From assembly GCF_002904165.1 (NCBI RefSeq), contig NZ_CVTD020000018.1:1-64000 (forward strand): DNA of 64,000 nucleotides, written 5' to 3'. Positions 1-8,567 of this stretch are shown one piece after another. A program made the position numbers and the translations under genes. Under the pieces are notes generated by a model, which worked only from the letters and a program-made list of their open reading frames with translations, did not search any database and was not told the origin of the DNA. This DNA is from Herbinix hemicellulosilytica (GTDB lineage: Bacteria > Bacillota > Clostridia > Lachnospirales > Lachnospiraceae). The first letter of the stretch is position 1; the number at the start of each line of letters is the position of its first letter.

Positions 1-18
1 CAAAGAGCCAATAATAAT

Positions 19-106
19 AAAGAAACTATCCCAAAATACATTTCATAATCCTCTTTTCCCTTAAAGTAATATGCTGCTTACGGATTATATTCGGGATAGT
101 TTCTTT
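19..106. repeat. Nested palindrome / possible terminator
   Basis: A 14-base arm at 19-32 (AAAGAAACTATCCC) is exactly inverted at 93-106, and a second pair (ATAATCC / GGATTAT) lies inside the loop. The rightward strand runs into a T-rich stretch after the right arm, so it could end a rightward transcript entering from the left. The long interior is unusual for a simple terminator. It lies just beyond the stop of the leftward deacetylase gene and may serve both directions. Confidence 0.5.
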
Positions 107-143
107 TTTATATTGGATATTAAATTAATTATGTACGGGCAAT

Positions 144-899
144 TTACAAGTTAGTGTTTATCCAAAGTTTGTTTTTTACATTGGGATCTATGCCCTTTAA
201 CTCAAATAACTTGCTTAAAGTTACAAGGGTATAACCGTCATCTAAAAGGCCTTGGATTATAGTATCCAAAGCTTTTACCGTGTTTATATTTCCGCTAAAG
301 TCATGAAGAAGAACTATATCTCCGTCTTTAACATTATCTAAAATACCCTTGGCCCTATCTTCAGAACTTACGGACGCATCCCAATCCATACAGTTTATAC
401 CGTTGATGAAAGGAAGGTCTATTACTTCAAACATAGTAGGGCTTGTAACAATATAAGGAGGTCTGAAGAATTTCGGGGTAATTCCTACCATCTCTTTAAT
501 AATATTGCTTGTCTTTTCGATTTCTTCCTTAATTTCTTCAGCCGTCATCCGGTCCATATAGCTGTGGCTAAAGGAATGATTGGCAATTTCACATCCCAGT
601 TGAAGTTGTCTTTCCATAACAGGCTTTGTTTCTTCATTTATATCTTTCCCTATCAGGAAGAATGTAGCTACCACTCCATGCTCCTCTAATATGTCCAATA
701 CCAAAGGCGTTGTATCAAGATTTGGGCCGTCATCAAAGGTCAAAGCTACCAGCTTTTTTCCGGTATAATCAAATTCAGATAATTCTGCAGGCGTATGTTT
801 TGGTATTGGGGCAGGGGTGCTTGTAGGAGCCTCTTTCTTAGCAGGAGCAATTTGCTTATAAGTTTCGATAGCTTCATTTTTTGAATTTGCGGTGTACAT
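144..899 (-). CDS. Polysaccharide deacetylase (NodB homology domain)
   Basis: A 251-residue carbohydrate esterase 4 protein, a family that removes N- or O-acetyl groups from sugar polymers such as peptidoglycan or chitin oligomers. The NodB motifs are present: TFDDG (about residues 54-58), the metal-binding HSFSH (108-112), RPPY (146-149) and LLHD near residue 200. I chose the ATG at 897-899 because a strong AAAGGAG sits 9 bases upstream. The frame stays open to 977, but that upstream ATG has a poorer site. Neither start gives a recognisable signal peptide or membrane anchor, only a Pro/Ala/Lys-rich N-terminus (about residues 18-40), which is odd for an enzyme family that usually acts outside the cell. 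The substrate cannot be read from the sequence. Confidence 0.85.
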   Translation of the reverse strand: MYTANSKNEAIETYKQIAPAKKEAPTSTPAPIPKHTPAELSEFDYTGKKLVALTFDDGPNLDTTPLVLDILEEHGVVATFFLIGKDINEETKPVMERQLQLGCEIANHSFSHSYMDRMTAEEIKEEIEKTSNIIKEMVGITPKFFRPPYIVTSPTMFEVIDLPFINGINCMDWDASVSSEDRAKGILDNVKDGDIVLLHDFSGNINTVKALDTIIQGLLDDGYTLVTLSKLFELKGIDPNVKNKLWINTNL

Positions 900-1113
900 T
901 ATATCTTTCTCCTTTGTGTACATGATATGAAAATAAGAACAATGATAAGGAACAGGCTTAAGATTCTTTATCATCATACTATTCCCTATCCCTTTCTTGT
1001 AGTTACAATCTTAAGCCAATTTTAGCAAATTCATACGGCTGAGACAAATAATTTTACAGTTATTAATACTATAAGCTACAAATTATATTTTCATATAAGC
1101 CGGCCATTACTTC

Positions 1114-1626
1114 TTATACTAAATTTATCTGTTCAAGCCGTTCGTTTATAAGATCTTCAACTTTATCCTTATCCATATCCAAAGCAATTGCCAACTCTCC
1201 GAAAAGACAGTTTTTTGCAATATTTAAATACTTTTCATCCGTGTATGTCATTTTTTTGCCCTGGGACATACGTTCCTGCCTTCTTGCATATAAGGTTTTT
1301 ATCATCTTGACCCAATCCGTATAATCATGGCTTCTTAATGCTTCCTTATATACTTCTTCCCTTTGCTTGTCGTTTTCTATCCAAAGCAAGGGTATATCCG
1401 GAATCTGTTCCATTAAATCCAGAGCCTCTTCATTGGACATTACCCTTCTCATTAGTACCTTATCATTATCAACAGGAGTATATAATGTGCTTGCTTTTGA
1501 AAATACCGGCTGAAGCGTATAACATTTCCGGCTTTTGTCCATTCCCGATATATCAAGACTTCCGATGTCCTCTACCCTGCATACGCCATGATTACCGTAA
1601 ACTATATATTCCCCTATTTCAAACAT
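1114..1626 (-). CDS. CarD-family transcriptional regulator
   Basis: A 170-residue protein. The first ~60 residues form a CarD/TRCF-type RNA polymerase interacting domain (start MFEIGEYIVYGNHGVCRVEDI; a YxxHGVCRV-like loop is typical), followed by a mostly helical basic C-terminal domain. Family members bind the RNA polymerase beta subunit and stabilise open promoter complexes. It is a monocistronic gene with a good AGGAGG site before the ATG. A leftward promoter may lie around 1670-1715 (a TTGACG-like element is visible) but I cannot fix its -10. No target genes can be inferred from the neighbours. Confidence 0.85.
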   Translation of the reverse strand: MFEIGEYIVYGNHGVCRVEDIGSLDISGMDKSRKCYTLQPVFSKASTLYTPVDNDKVLMRRVMSNEEALDLMEQIPDIPLLWIENDKQREEVYKEALRSHDYTDWVKMIKTLYARRQERMSQGKKMTYTDEKYLNIAKNCLFGELAIALDMDKDKVEDLINERLEQINLV

Positions 1627-1917
1627 GATAAACCTCCTAATGCCGTTTTTGTCGTTCTTTCTTCTTCTTTATATCTTACCAAAAGACCGTCAAAATTGTC
1701 AGTAATGGAATTTATTTTCGTTAATTTTGCAGGTTAATTATTTATTGTAAACTTTTATAGTTATATCTTTTGCACAACTAAATATTTTACAATTTACTTT
1801 ATATGTTCAAATTACATATTACAACTTTTTTGATTCCTATTTAGTTCTGTCCATATTTGTAAATTATTGCGTTTTAATATATACGCCAATTGCACTGTCA
1901 TCTACTACATAATTAAA

Positions 1918-1963
1918 GGTTGCCTGACGGTACCTTATTAACTATAAGGCCTTTGTGGCAACC
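1918..1963. other. Structured hairpin in the carD upstream gap
   Basis: Within the 400-base gap at 1627-2027, GGTTGCC (1918-1924) pairs with GGCAACC (1957-1963), and an inner CCTTAT (1933-1938) pairs with ATAAGG (1944-1949). Neither side is followed by a T-run, so it does not look like an intrinsic terminator. It lies about 290 bases upstream of carD and 65 bases after the oppC stop. It could be a small structured RNA, an mRNA 3'-end element or a repeat copy. I could not match it to any riboswitch class. The rest of the gap is AT-rich with no gene that I can see. Confidence 0.4.
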
Positions 1964-2027
1964 CCTCTGAATGTTATTCTATCCAGTTTTAGAAAATTTA
2001 AACATATTATGACTTTTTTTATACCTT

Positions 2028-2912
2028 TTATATTCTGTCTTCCTTGGCGGAAGGATCTATGGCATCTCTCAGTGCATCCCCGACAAAATTAATGCTTATT
2101 ACCAGCAATATAATCATCAGCCCTGCCGGTACCCATAACCACAACTTACCTGTTAGAACAGTTATAGATTCAGCTCCGTTTAAAATATTACCCAGACTGG
2201 CTTGCGGAGGCTGAACTCCCATACCTAAAAAGCTTAAAGCCGCTTCATCCAGTATTGATATGGCAAATACGGAAGTAGCGTATACAAGAACAGGACCTAC
2301 GGTGTTTGGAAGAATTTCGGAAAACAAAATATGGCGGCTTGGCATTCCGGCTACTATACTTCCTTTGACAAAGTTGCTTTCCCGAAGTGACAGAACATTT
2401 CCTCTGACCAATCTTGCGGCACCAGGCCAGTCCACAAAACCAAGGATTAGAATAATATTCCATAAACCCGGTTCAAATATGGCTGCAGCTACCAGTACCA
2501 GTAGGATATACGGAAATGACATGATAGTATCGGTAATTCGCATAATAACGGTATCTGCAATCCCGCCGAAATATCCTGCCACCAGGCCAAGTACAACACC
2601 GATTATTGTAGATATAACGGTTGCCGCAAATCCTACGAACAAGGAGATTCTCGTCGCATACAAAAGCCTGCTGAACATATCCCGTCCGATCTGATCTGTC
2701 CCCAGCCAATGTTTTGCCGAAGGGGGCTGAGAAAAGGATGTACTGACCTGATTGGGATCATACGGTACTATTAACGGCGCAAAGACTGCAAGTATCGTTA
2801 TAAAAATAAGAAAATAAAGACTCGCCACAGCCAGTTTATGTCTTTTAAACCGCTTTATAATCATCCTGATACTGTTATTTTTCTTTTCTGCCGAATCAGA
2901 AATTTTCTTCAT
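2028..2912 (-). CDS. Oligopeptide ABC transporter permease (OppC/DppC-like)
   Basis: A 294-residue inner-membrane permease with about six membrane segments. It has the OppC-type N-terminal region, including a VPYDPN...HWLGTDQIGRDMFSRLLYATR-like stretch split over residues ~50-80, and a binding-protein-dependent transport domain (EAA loop around residues 190-215). It is the last gene of the operon, 56 bases after the other permease. With OppB it forms the channel through which peptides or another OppA-family ligand (dipeptides, nickel complexes) enter. Confidence 0.9.
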   Translation of the reverse strand: MKKISDSAEKKNNSIRMIIKRFKRHKLAVASLYFLIFITILAVFAPLIVPYDPNQVSTSFSQPPSAKHWLGTDQIGRDMFSRLLYATRISLFVGFAATVISTIIGVVLGLVAGYFGGIADTVIMRITDTIMSFPYILLVLVAAAIFEPGLWNIILILGFVDWPGAARLVRGNVLSLRESNFVKGSIVAGMPSRHILFSEILPNTVGPVLVYATSVFAISILDEAALSFLGMGVQPPQASLGNILNGAESITVLTGKLWLWVPAGLMIILLVISINFVGDALRDAIDPSAKEDRI

Positions 2913-2968
2913 AATTAACTCCGTTTCCGTACCTTATATAAATGCTTAAATTATTTTATCAAATGTAT

Positions 2969-3916
2969 TTAATGGTATTTTATAGTAGGATCTATTAGTG
3001 CATATACAATATCTGTAATCAGATTTGCAGCCAATACTACTGCTGCCGTAAGCAGGGCCACACCCATAATAACAGGATAATCCCTGCCTATGATAGCGTT
3101 CATTGTAACTAAGCCAAGCCCCGGCCAACTGAAAATCTGTTCAATAATTACCGCACCTCCGAACAAAATAGGAAGATGCATTCCGATAACCGTTACAATA
3201 GGAATTAAGGCATTACGAAGGGCATGTTTGTTGATGGTAAGAAACCTGCCGATCCCCTTTGACTTTGCCGTACGTACATAATCTTTCTGCAATATTTCCA
3301 AAACCGCTCCTCTTACATAACGGATATTTGATCCGGCAATAGATACGGCAAGTACCATAACCGGCATTACCATATGCCTGACCAAATCTCCAAAGCCGCC
3401 GTCACCCCCTGTGGTTTTCATCCCCCCGGATGGCAGCCAGCCCAGTTTAACGTTGAATAAATATATAAATATCAAAGACAGAAAGAAACTGGGTATGCTG
3501 GACCCCAAAAAGGACAGGGTTACTAAAGCATAATCCCTTTTTGTGTACCTGTGAACCGCACTGTAAATGCCGAGCGGTATGGCTATCATAAGTCCGACAA
3601 TAAGGGACGTCCCCATAAGCAACAGTGTCGGTCCCAGATGCTCACGGATAATCTGGCTTACAGGCTGATAATTTTTTATGGAGTATCCCAGATTACCCTT
3701 AAGCACATTCTTCAGCCATACATAATACTGAACATATATGGGCTTATCAAGGCCCAACTGTATTGCCTTTGCTTCCAGTGCCGCCTGTGTAGTCTTAGGT
3801 CCCAACATCATTTCCAAAGGACTTCCTGCAAGGCTCATAATAGCATAGTCAAGTATTGTTATACCGATAAGAACAGGTATGGCTATAAGTATTCTTTTGA
3901 TTATATACTTAATCAT
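2969..3916 (-). CDS. Oligopeptide ABC transporter permease (OppB/DppB-like)
   Basis: A 315-residue integral membrane permease. It starts MIKYIIKRILIAIPVLIGIT, a typical OppB first membrane segment, and carries about six transmembrane helices with the transport-domain EAA loop in the second half. The frame is open further upstream to 4021, but the ATG at 3914-3916 has AAAGGAG just upstream and the extra residues do not belong to the family. It overlaps the stop of the preceding ATPase by 8 bases, indicating translational coupling. Confidence 0.9.
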   Translation of the reverse strand: MIKYIIKRILIAIPVLIGITILDYAIMSLAGSPLEMMLGPKTTQAALEAKAIQLGLDKPIYVQYYVWLKNVLKGNLGYSIKNYQPVSQIIREHLGPTLLLMGTSLIVGLMIAIPLGIYSAVHRYTKRDYALVTLSFLGSSIPSFFLSLIFIYLFNVKLGWLPSGGMKTTGGDGGFGDLVRHMVMPVMVLAVSIAGSNIRYVRGAVLEILQKDYVRTAKSKGIGRFLTINKHALRNALIPIVTVIGMHLPILFGGAVIIEQIFSWPGLGLVTMNAIIGRDYPVIMGVALLTAAVVLAANLITDIVYALIDPTIKYH

Positions 3917-4964
3917 GGTTCTCTCCTTTCGCCAACAGAACCGGACAGGCAACCTTATGGCTGCTTCCGGGCTTAACAGGCAAAAGCATAGGATCATTTG
4001 TCGTACAGGATTCCAAAGCATAAGGACATCTGGTATGGAATCTGCACCCCTGGGGCGGAGAAATGGCGGAAGGGATTTCCCCTTTTAATATTATCCTCTT
4101 CCTGTCCCTAAGCGTCGGAACAGGCAAAGGCGAGGCATCAAATAAAGCTTTGGTATAAGGATGAACGGGGTTTTCAAAAAGCTCTTTTGTATCCGCAATC
4201 TCAACGATTCTTCCCAGATACATAATAGCAATGCGATTGCTTATATAACGGACAGCCCCAAGTCCATGGGCAATAAATACATAAGTCAATTTTAACTCTT
4301 CTTGAAGTTCTTTTAACAGATTTAAAATCTGAGCCTGGACCGAAACATCCAGAGCACTTACCGGTTCGTCACACACTATCACTTTGGGATTTAATGAAAG
4401 AGCCTTTGCTATGCCGATTCTTTGCCTTTGTCCTCCGGAAAATTCATGAGGATATCTGTATTTCATTGCTTTAGGCAAACCTACCAAATCCAAAAGCCGA
4501 TCTATTTCATTATCAATATTTTCCTTTTTTACTGTCTTATGATAAAGCATGGGGGCAGCCAAAATCTCATAAACCTGTTTTCTGGGGTTTAAGGACGAAG
4601 TAGAATCCTGAAAAACCATCTGCAAATCGGTTCTGATTTTTCGAAGCTTACTTACAGGCATATGGGATATGTCCTCACCCCGATAAAGAATTCGCCCTGA
4701 AGTAGGTCTCTCCAGGGCTACTATCTGACGGCCGACAGTTGACTTGCCACATCCGGATTCACCGACAATCCCCAAGGTTTCTCCTTCATAAATTTCCAAA
4801 TCAACTCCGTCTACGGCATGAATAACAGGTTTGTTTCTCCCCAGGACCTGCCCTTTTACCGGGTAAAATTTCTTTAATCCCTCCACTATAATAAGAGGAT
4901 TTATATGCTGATTTTCCTGAAATTTTCCGTTAAACGAAAATTTCTTGCTGTCTGTATTATTCAT
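3909..4964 (-). CDS. Oligopeptide ABC transporter ATP-binding protein (OppF/DppF-like)
   Basis: A 351-residue ATPase with Walker A GESGCGKS, signature FSGGQRQR, Walker B VIVCDEP, and the C-terminal oligopeptide/dipeptide extension holding a Cys cluster (CRFHTRCPYALESC), which in related proteins can bind an Fe-S cluster. The ATG at 4962-4964 is preferred: it follows a G-rich AAAGGGGG site and overlaps the stop of the upstream ATPase gene by 8 bases. The longer reading to 5003 adds residues outside the family. It pairs with the OppD-like protein as the energy-coupling dimer. Confidence 0.9.
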   Translation of the reverse strand: MNNTDSKKFSFNGKFQENQHINPLIIVEGLKKFYPVKGQVLGRNKPVIHAVDGVDLEIYEGETLGIVGESGCGKSTVGRQIVALERPTSGRILYRGEDISHMPVSKLRKIRTDLQMVFQDSTSSLNPRKQVYEILAAPMLYHKTVKKENIDNEIDRLLDLVGLPKAMKYRYPHEFSGGQRQRIGIAKALSLNPKVIVCDEPVSALDVSVQAQILNLLKELQEELKLTYVFIAHGLGAVRYISNRIAIMYLGRIVEIADTKELFENPVHPYTKALFDASPLPVPTLRDRKRIILKGEIPSAISPPQGCRFHTRCPYALESCTTNDPMLLPVKPGSSHKVACPVLLAKGENHD

Positions 4965-5940
4965 AGGGTAATTCCCCCTTTCCCGCCCGGTGGCATCTGG
5001 CATAATGATTTTGCCCTATCTTGAAGTAAGGTTGGGCTTCTTTGCAGGATGGGATTTTGTAAGGACACCGGTCATAAAATCTGCAACATTCTATATCCTG
5101 ATACCTGTCGGGTACGGTACCCGGTATCGAAGGGAGTCTTTTTTCCAAATCACCGTAAATTGTAGGGACCGATTTAAGCAGTGCCCGGGTATACGGATGG
5201 GCAGGTTTTTCAAATATCTGATAAACCGAAGCCTCTTCCATAAAATGCCCTGCATACATAATAATTACCCTGTCAGCCAGTTCCGCTACAAGGCCAATAT
5301 CATGAGTAATCAAAATCATAGACATTTTAAATTCTTTCTGCAAATCCGCAAGAAGTTTCATAATCTGTAGCTGTATGGTGACATCCAGGGCGGTGGTAGG
5401 CTCGTCGGCAATAATCAGTTTTGGTTTGCAGGCCAGAGCCATGGCAATCATAACCCTCTGCTGCATCCCGCCAGACAGCATATGGGGATATTTTTTCATT
5501 ACGGCTTCTGCATCCGGCAAGCCAACTTTTTTTAAAATCTCTACAGCATAATCCTTTGCACTTTTTTTGTCGTAGCCCATATGAATCCTTATTGCCTCGG
5601 TCAGCTGGTTTCCTATGGTAAAGACGGGGTTTAAACTGTTCATAACGTCCTGAAATATCATGGCTATCTCATTACCCCGAATACGATCCAGCTCCTTTTC
5701 AGTCATTGAAAGAAGATCTCTTCCTTCAAATATAACTTGTCCGTTTAGGATTCTGGCATTTGGGCTTAACAGTCCAAGGATGGATAAGGCAGTAACGCTT
5801 TTGCCGCAGCCCGATTCTCCGACAATACATAAAATCTCTCCGGCATTTACAGTAAAATTAGCTGCATCTACAACCACGGTTTGCCTTTTGTCCTCTATAA
5901 AGGCTACGGTAAGGTCTTTTACCTGCAATAAGGGCTCCAT
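4957..5940 (-). CDS. Oligopeptide ABC transporter ATP-binding protein (OppD/DppD-like)
   Basis: A 327-residue ATPase. Walker A GESGCGKS lies at residues 41-48, followed by the signature LSGGMQQR, Walker B LIIADEP, and the OppD-type C-terminal segment with CRFYDRCPY. It is the second gene of the operon, about 100 bases after the binding-protein gene, and translationally coupled to the OppF-like gene. It supplies half of the ATP-driven motor of the importer. Confidence 0.9.
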   Translation of the reverse strand: MEPLLQVKDLTVAFIEDKRQTVVVDAANFTVNAGEILCIVGESGCGKSVTALSILGLLSPNARILNGQVIFEGRDLLSMTEKELDRIRGNEIAMIFQDVMNSLNPVFTIGNQLTEAIRIHMGYDKKSAKDYAVEILKKVGLPDAEAVMKKYPHMLSGGMQQRVMIAMALACKPKLIIADEPTTALDVTIQLQIMKLLADLQKEFKMSMILITHDIGLVAELADRVIIMYAGHFMEEASVYQIFEKPAHPYTRALLKSVPTIYGDLEKRLPSIPGTVPDRYQDIECCRFYDRCPYKIPSCKEAQPYFKIGQNHYARCHRAGKGELPYE

Positions 5941-6044
5941 CTGCCTTATCCTCCTTTCTGTATTATTAAACTCCGATCATATTGTATTTTTATGGCACTT
6001 ATATTCTTGTCCTATATTAATATAAATTTATAAGATATCTGTTA

Positions 6045-7706
6045 TTAGTTATTTACAAGTTCCCATTCATGGACATTGATGAAGGTTCCGTAAACGTCAG
6101 GTACCGCATTTTTAAGCCTATTGTTTACTGCTCCAATGGCACTTATTACATAAGCTGATATCACAGGTACTTCCTGCTGAACATGGTCGGTAACAATACG
6201 GTATTGCTTAATTATCTCATTTATATCTCCGGTTTTTTGAGTAAGGTCTAAAGCATTTGCCACCTGTTCATTATAATACCTGGTCCAGCCTCCTTTTGAC
6301 AATAACCAGCTTATGTCCGTATAAGGATCTACAGGCGCATAAGTGTACTGAACTGCCAGCAAATCAAATTCTCCCGAACCTGCGGTTGAAAGAAGGGATG
6401 AGATATCTACGGTATTTACCTTAATATTAAGACCAAGTTCCCCTAATTTTGCGGCAATAAAACTTGCTATCTGCGTAAATGTGGTATCTCCGCTGTTTAC
6501 ATAAAAAGTATATTGGGTTGATTTATCCCATCCGTCGGCTTCAGCCTCTTTAAGAAGCTGTGCGGCCTTTTCGGGATCATAAGGGGTCGGTACAACGCTT
6601 TCATCATAGAAAGGTCCTGCGCTGGCAAGGAAGCCGTCCACCACTTCTCCGCGCCCTTTAAGCAGATCTTTTAATATGGTTTCACGGTCTATTCCGTATA
6701 AAATTGCCTGACGGACCCTTACATCGGTAATGCGTTCGGTATTTATAAATATGGACTGATGAGTTATAGGTGTTCCGTCATATACGGTTATATTATCAAG
6801 GGCTCTAACAGAATCATAGTCTTCCTGCAGGATTGCACCGGTTGTCTGCTGTACCAGGTCGATTTCGCCGGTTTTAAGCTGAGCTAAAAGTTGGCTTGCT
6901 GTTACTACCTTTATATTCAAATTTTTTATTTTAGGCTCCCCTTTAAAATAATTATCGTTGGCTTCCAAAGTAACGTAATGGTTTAAATCCACATCTTTAA
7001 TAAAATAGGGACCGCTTACAACCGTCGGTGCATTGAACCAGTCATAAGAAAGCAGATTTTCCCTTGGCACATCTTTTAAAACATGCTTAGGAAGTATAAG
7101 AATGTAGCGGCCGTATATGTTTTGGAATGTATGCAGTGCCATCTCTGACTTTGTGGTAATCCTTACGGTATGTTCATCCAAAGCCACAACACCGCTTACC
7201 GAATCGGCTCCGGGCTCCACATATCCGTTATCTCCTGTACCCTCTATTTTCTCGATAGACATGCCTGTGCTGCCGATTTCGGGACTTGCCCAAAGCAAAA
7301 ATGTAAATACAACGTCATCGGCAGTTATAGGTGTACCGTCGGACCAAACTGCATTTTCATCAAGTTTTATAATGAAATTTCTGTTATCCTCAGTTGTAAT
7401 TTCCTTGGCAAGCATTCCTTCAAACTCAAGATTCCTATTAAGTTCAACCAAAGGTAAAAATACCAGGGATGTTGTATATTTAACCACCTCTGTTCCGTCC
7501 ATTAACAAGGGATTAACGGAGCTTAAATTATCGGTTACTCCAATATTGACTATATCTTTTACTGATGAGCTTTGTCCATTTTTAGACCCTTCATCTGAAC
7601 TTTCGCTGTTATTGCTGTTTACATTCTTTTTTGAACATGCCGCAAGTGATAAAGCAAAAATAACTGCACACAATGCGACTATAAATATTTTTCTTGTTTT
7701 TTTCAT
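6045..7706 (-). CDS. Oligopeptide-family ABC transporter substrate-binding lipoprotein (OppA/DppA-like)
   Basis: A 553-residue extracellular solute-binding protein of family 5. The N-terminus is a lipoprotein signal: KKTRK, a hydrophobic stretch and the lipobox LAAC with Cys24, followed by a Ser/Asn-rich linker. Family motifs are visible in the body, for example a DDVVFTF-like segment and the TD(V)RVRQAILYGIDR motif typical of the peptide-binding family. As the first gene of the operon it captures the ligand at the membrane surface. The exact ligand (peptide, heme, opine or nickel chelate) cannot be read from the sequence. Confidence 0.9.
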   Translation of the reverse strand: MKKTRKIFIVALCAVIFALSLAACSKKNVNSNNSESSDEGSKNGQSSSVKDIVNIGVTDNLSSVNPLLMDGTEVVKYTTSLVFLPLVELNRNLEFEGMLAKEITTEDNRNFIIKLDENAVWSDGTPITADDVVFTFLLWASPEIGSTGMSIEKIEGTGDNGYVEPGADSVSGVVALDEHTVRITTKSEMALHTFQNIYGRYILILPKHVLKDVPRENLLSYDWFNAPTVVSGPYFIKDVDLNHYVTLEANDNYFKGEPKIKNLNIKVVTASQLLAQLKTGEIDLVQQTTGAILQEDYDSVRALDNITVYDGTPITHQSIFINTERITDVRVRQAILYGIDRETILKDLLKGRGEVVDGFLASAGPFYDESVVPTPYDPEKAAQLLKEAEADGWDKSTQYTFYVNSGDTTFTQIASFIAAKLGELGLNIKVNTVDISSLLSTAGSGEFDLLAVQYTYAPVDPYTDISWLLSKGGWTRYYNEQVANALDLTQKTGDINEIIKQYRIVTDHVQQEVPVISAYVISAIGAVNNRLKNAVPDVYGTFINVHEWELVNN

Positions 7707-7836
7707 AAAATCACCTGTCCTTTCAAAAGTAAGCGTTAAGCATTCCGGTCACAGATCTTGATGTTTTGTGCTTATTATATGCTTATCTGTTTCATATACT
7801 CATAAGTAGAATACATACTATTTTGATATCTTTACT

Positions 7837-7865
7837 ATAATATAATTATACATTATATTTGTCAA
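7837..7865 (-). promoter_or_regulatory. Sigma-A-type promoter of the opp-like operon
   Basis: On the minus strand TTGACA (complement of 7860-7865) and TATTAT (complement of 7837-7842) are separated by exactly 17 bases. This is a near-consensus vegetative promoter about 130 bases before the binding-protein start. The -35 box overlaps the stop codon of the upstream acetyltransferase gene. Confidence 0.7.
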
Positions 7866-8356
7866 TTAATATTTGCGATCTTTTGATAAGCTAGCCTTTC
7901 CGAACCGTCCATAAGATAAATAATACCACACCGCTTGAATCCGTGCTTTTTAAGAAAATTTTGCATAATTAAATTATCTTTGTGGGTATCTATGCGGATA
8001 TTGGGCCATTTTTTAAAACACCAGTCCAGGCAAAAGGATGCAACACCCTTTTTACGTCTGGCGGAAGCTATCCTGTGTATAACACCGTAAGGTTCATCAT
8101 TAATCCAGCTTCCCTGATATATTTTTATATATGTCGGATCAGGCCCCATATCGAAATAAAACACTCCGACTATTTCTCCGTCGTCTATGCATACATAGCT
8201 TTTACCATCGGCAATGTCCTGCATAATCAACTCTCTTTCAGGATAATTGTCACCCCACTGGTAGGGATTTCCGTTTTCCCGCATGAATTTTTTGGCATCA
8301 TCATATATTTCCATTACTTTATCCAAATCTTTATATTCAGTTTCCCTTATAAGCAT
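7862..8356 (-). CDS. GNAT-family N-acetyltransferase
   Basis: A 164-residue protein with a GNAT layout: an N-terminal MLIRETEYKDLDKVMEIYDDA strand-helix, an acceptor-side beta sheet, and an acetyl-CoA binding region around IASARRKKGVASFCLDWCF, followed by a DTHKDNLIMQNFLKKHGF motif found in many small-molecule acetyltransferases. GGAGG lies 7 bases before the ATG. The substrate is unknown and it is not obviously co-transcribed with its neighbours. Confidence 0.85.
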   Translation of the reverse strand: MLIRETEYKDLDKVMEIYDDAKKFMRENGNPYQWGDNYPERELIMQDIADGKSYVCIDDGEIVGVFYFDMGPDPTYIKIYQGSWINDEPYGVIHRIASARRKKGVASFCLDWCFKKWPNIRIDTHKDNLIMQNFLKKHGFKRCGIIYLMDGSERLAYQKIANIN

Positions 8357-8567
8357 AAGTGCTCCTCCAGATTAGTTTGCTCTGTTTGCGATTTTCATAT
8401 CATAATTTTTTACATTATTAGCTTGCTTTTACTTAATTCTTAGCTTAAGTTGCTTAATAAGTATAGGCTTTATTTTACTTCCTTTTAAGACTTTAAAAAG
8501 TAATTTCTCCGTTTAATCTTTTTTCTACAGATATTAACCTGCTTTGCTTTTAAATTTCTTTATTTTC

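Noticed and set aside
1925-1941. A 16S rRNA-like stretch (TGACGGTACCTTATTAA)
   Set aside because: Only about 14-17 bases agree with the V3 region and the flanks do not continue as rRNA. Treated as chance inside a hairpin.
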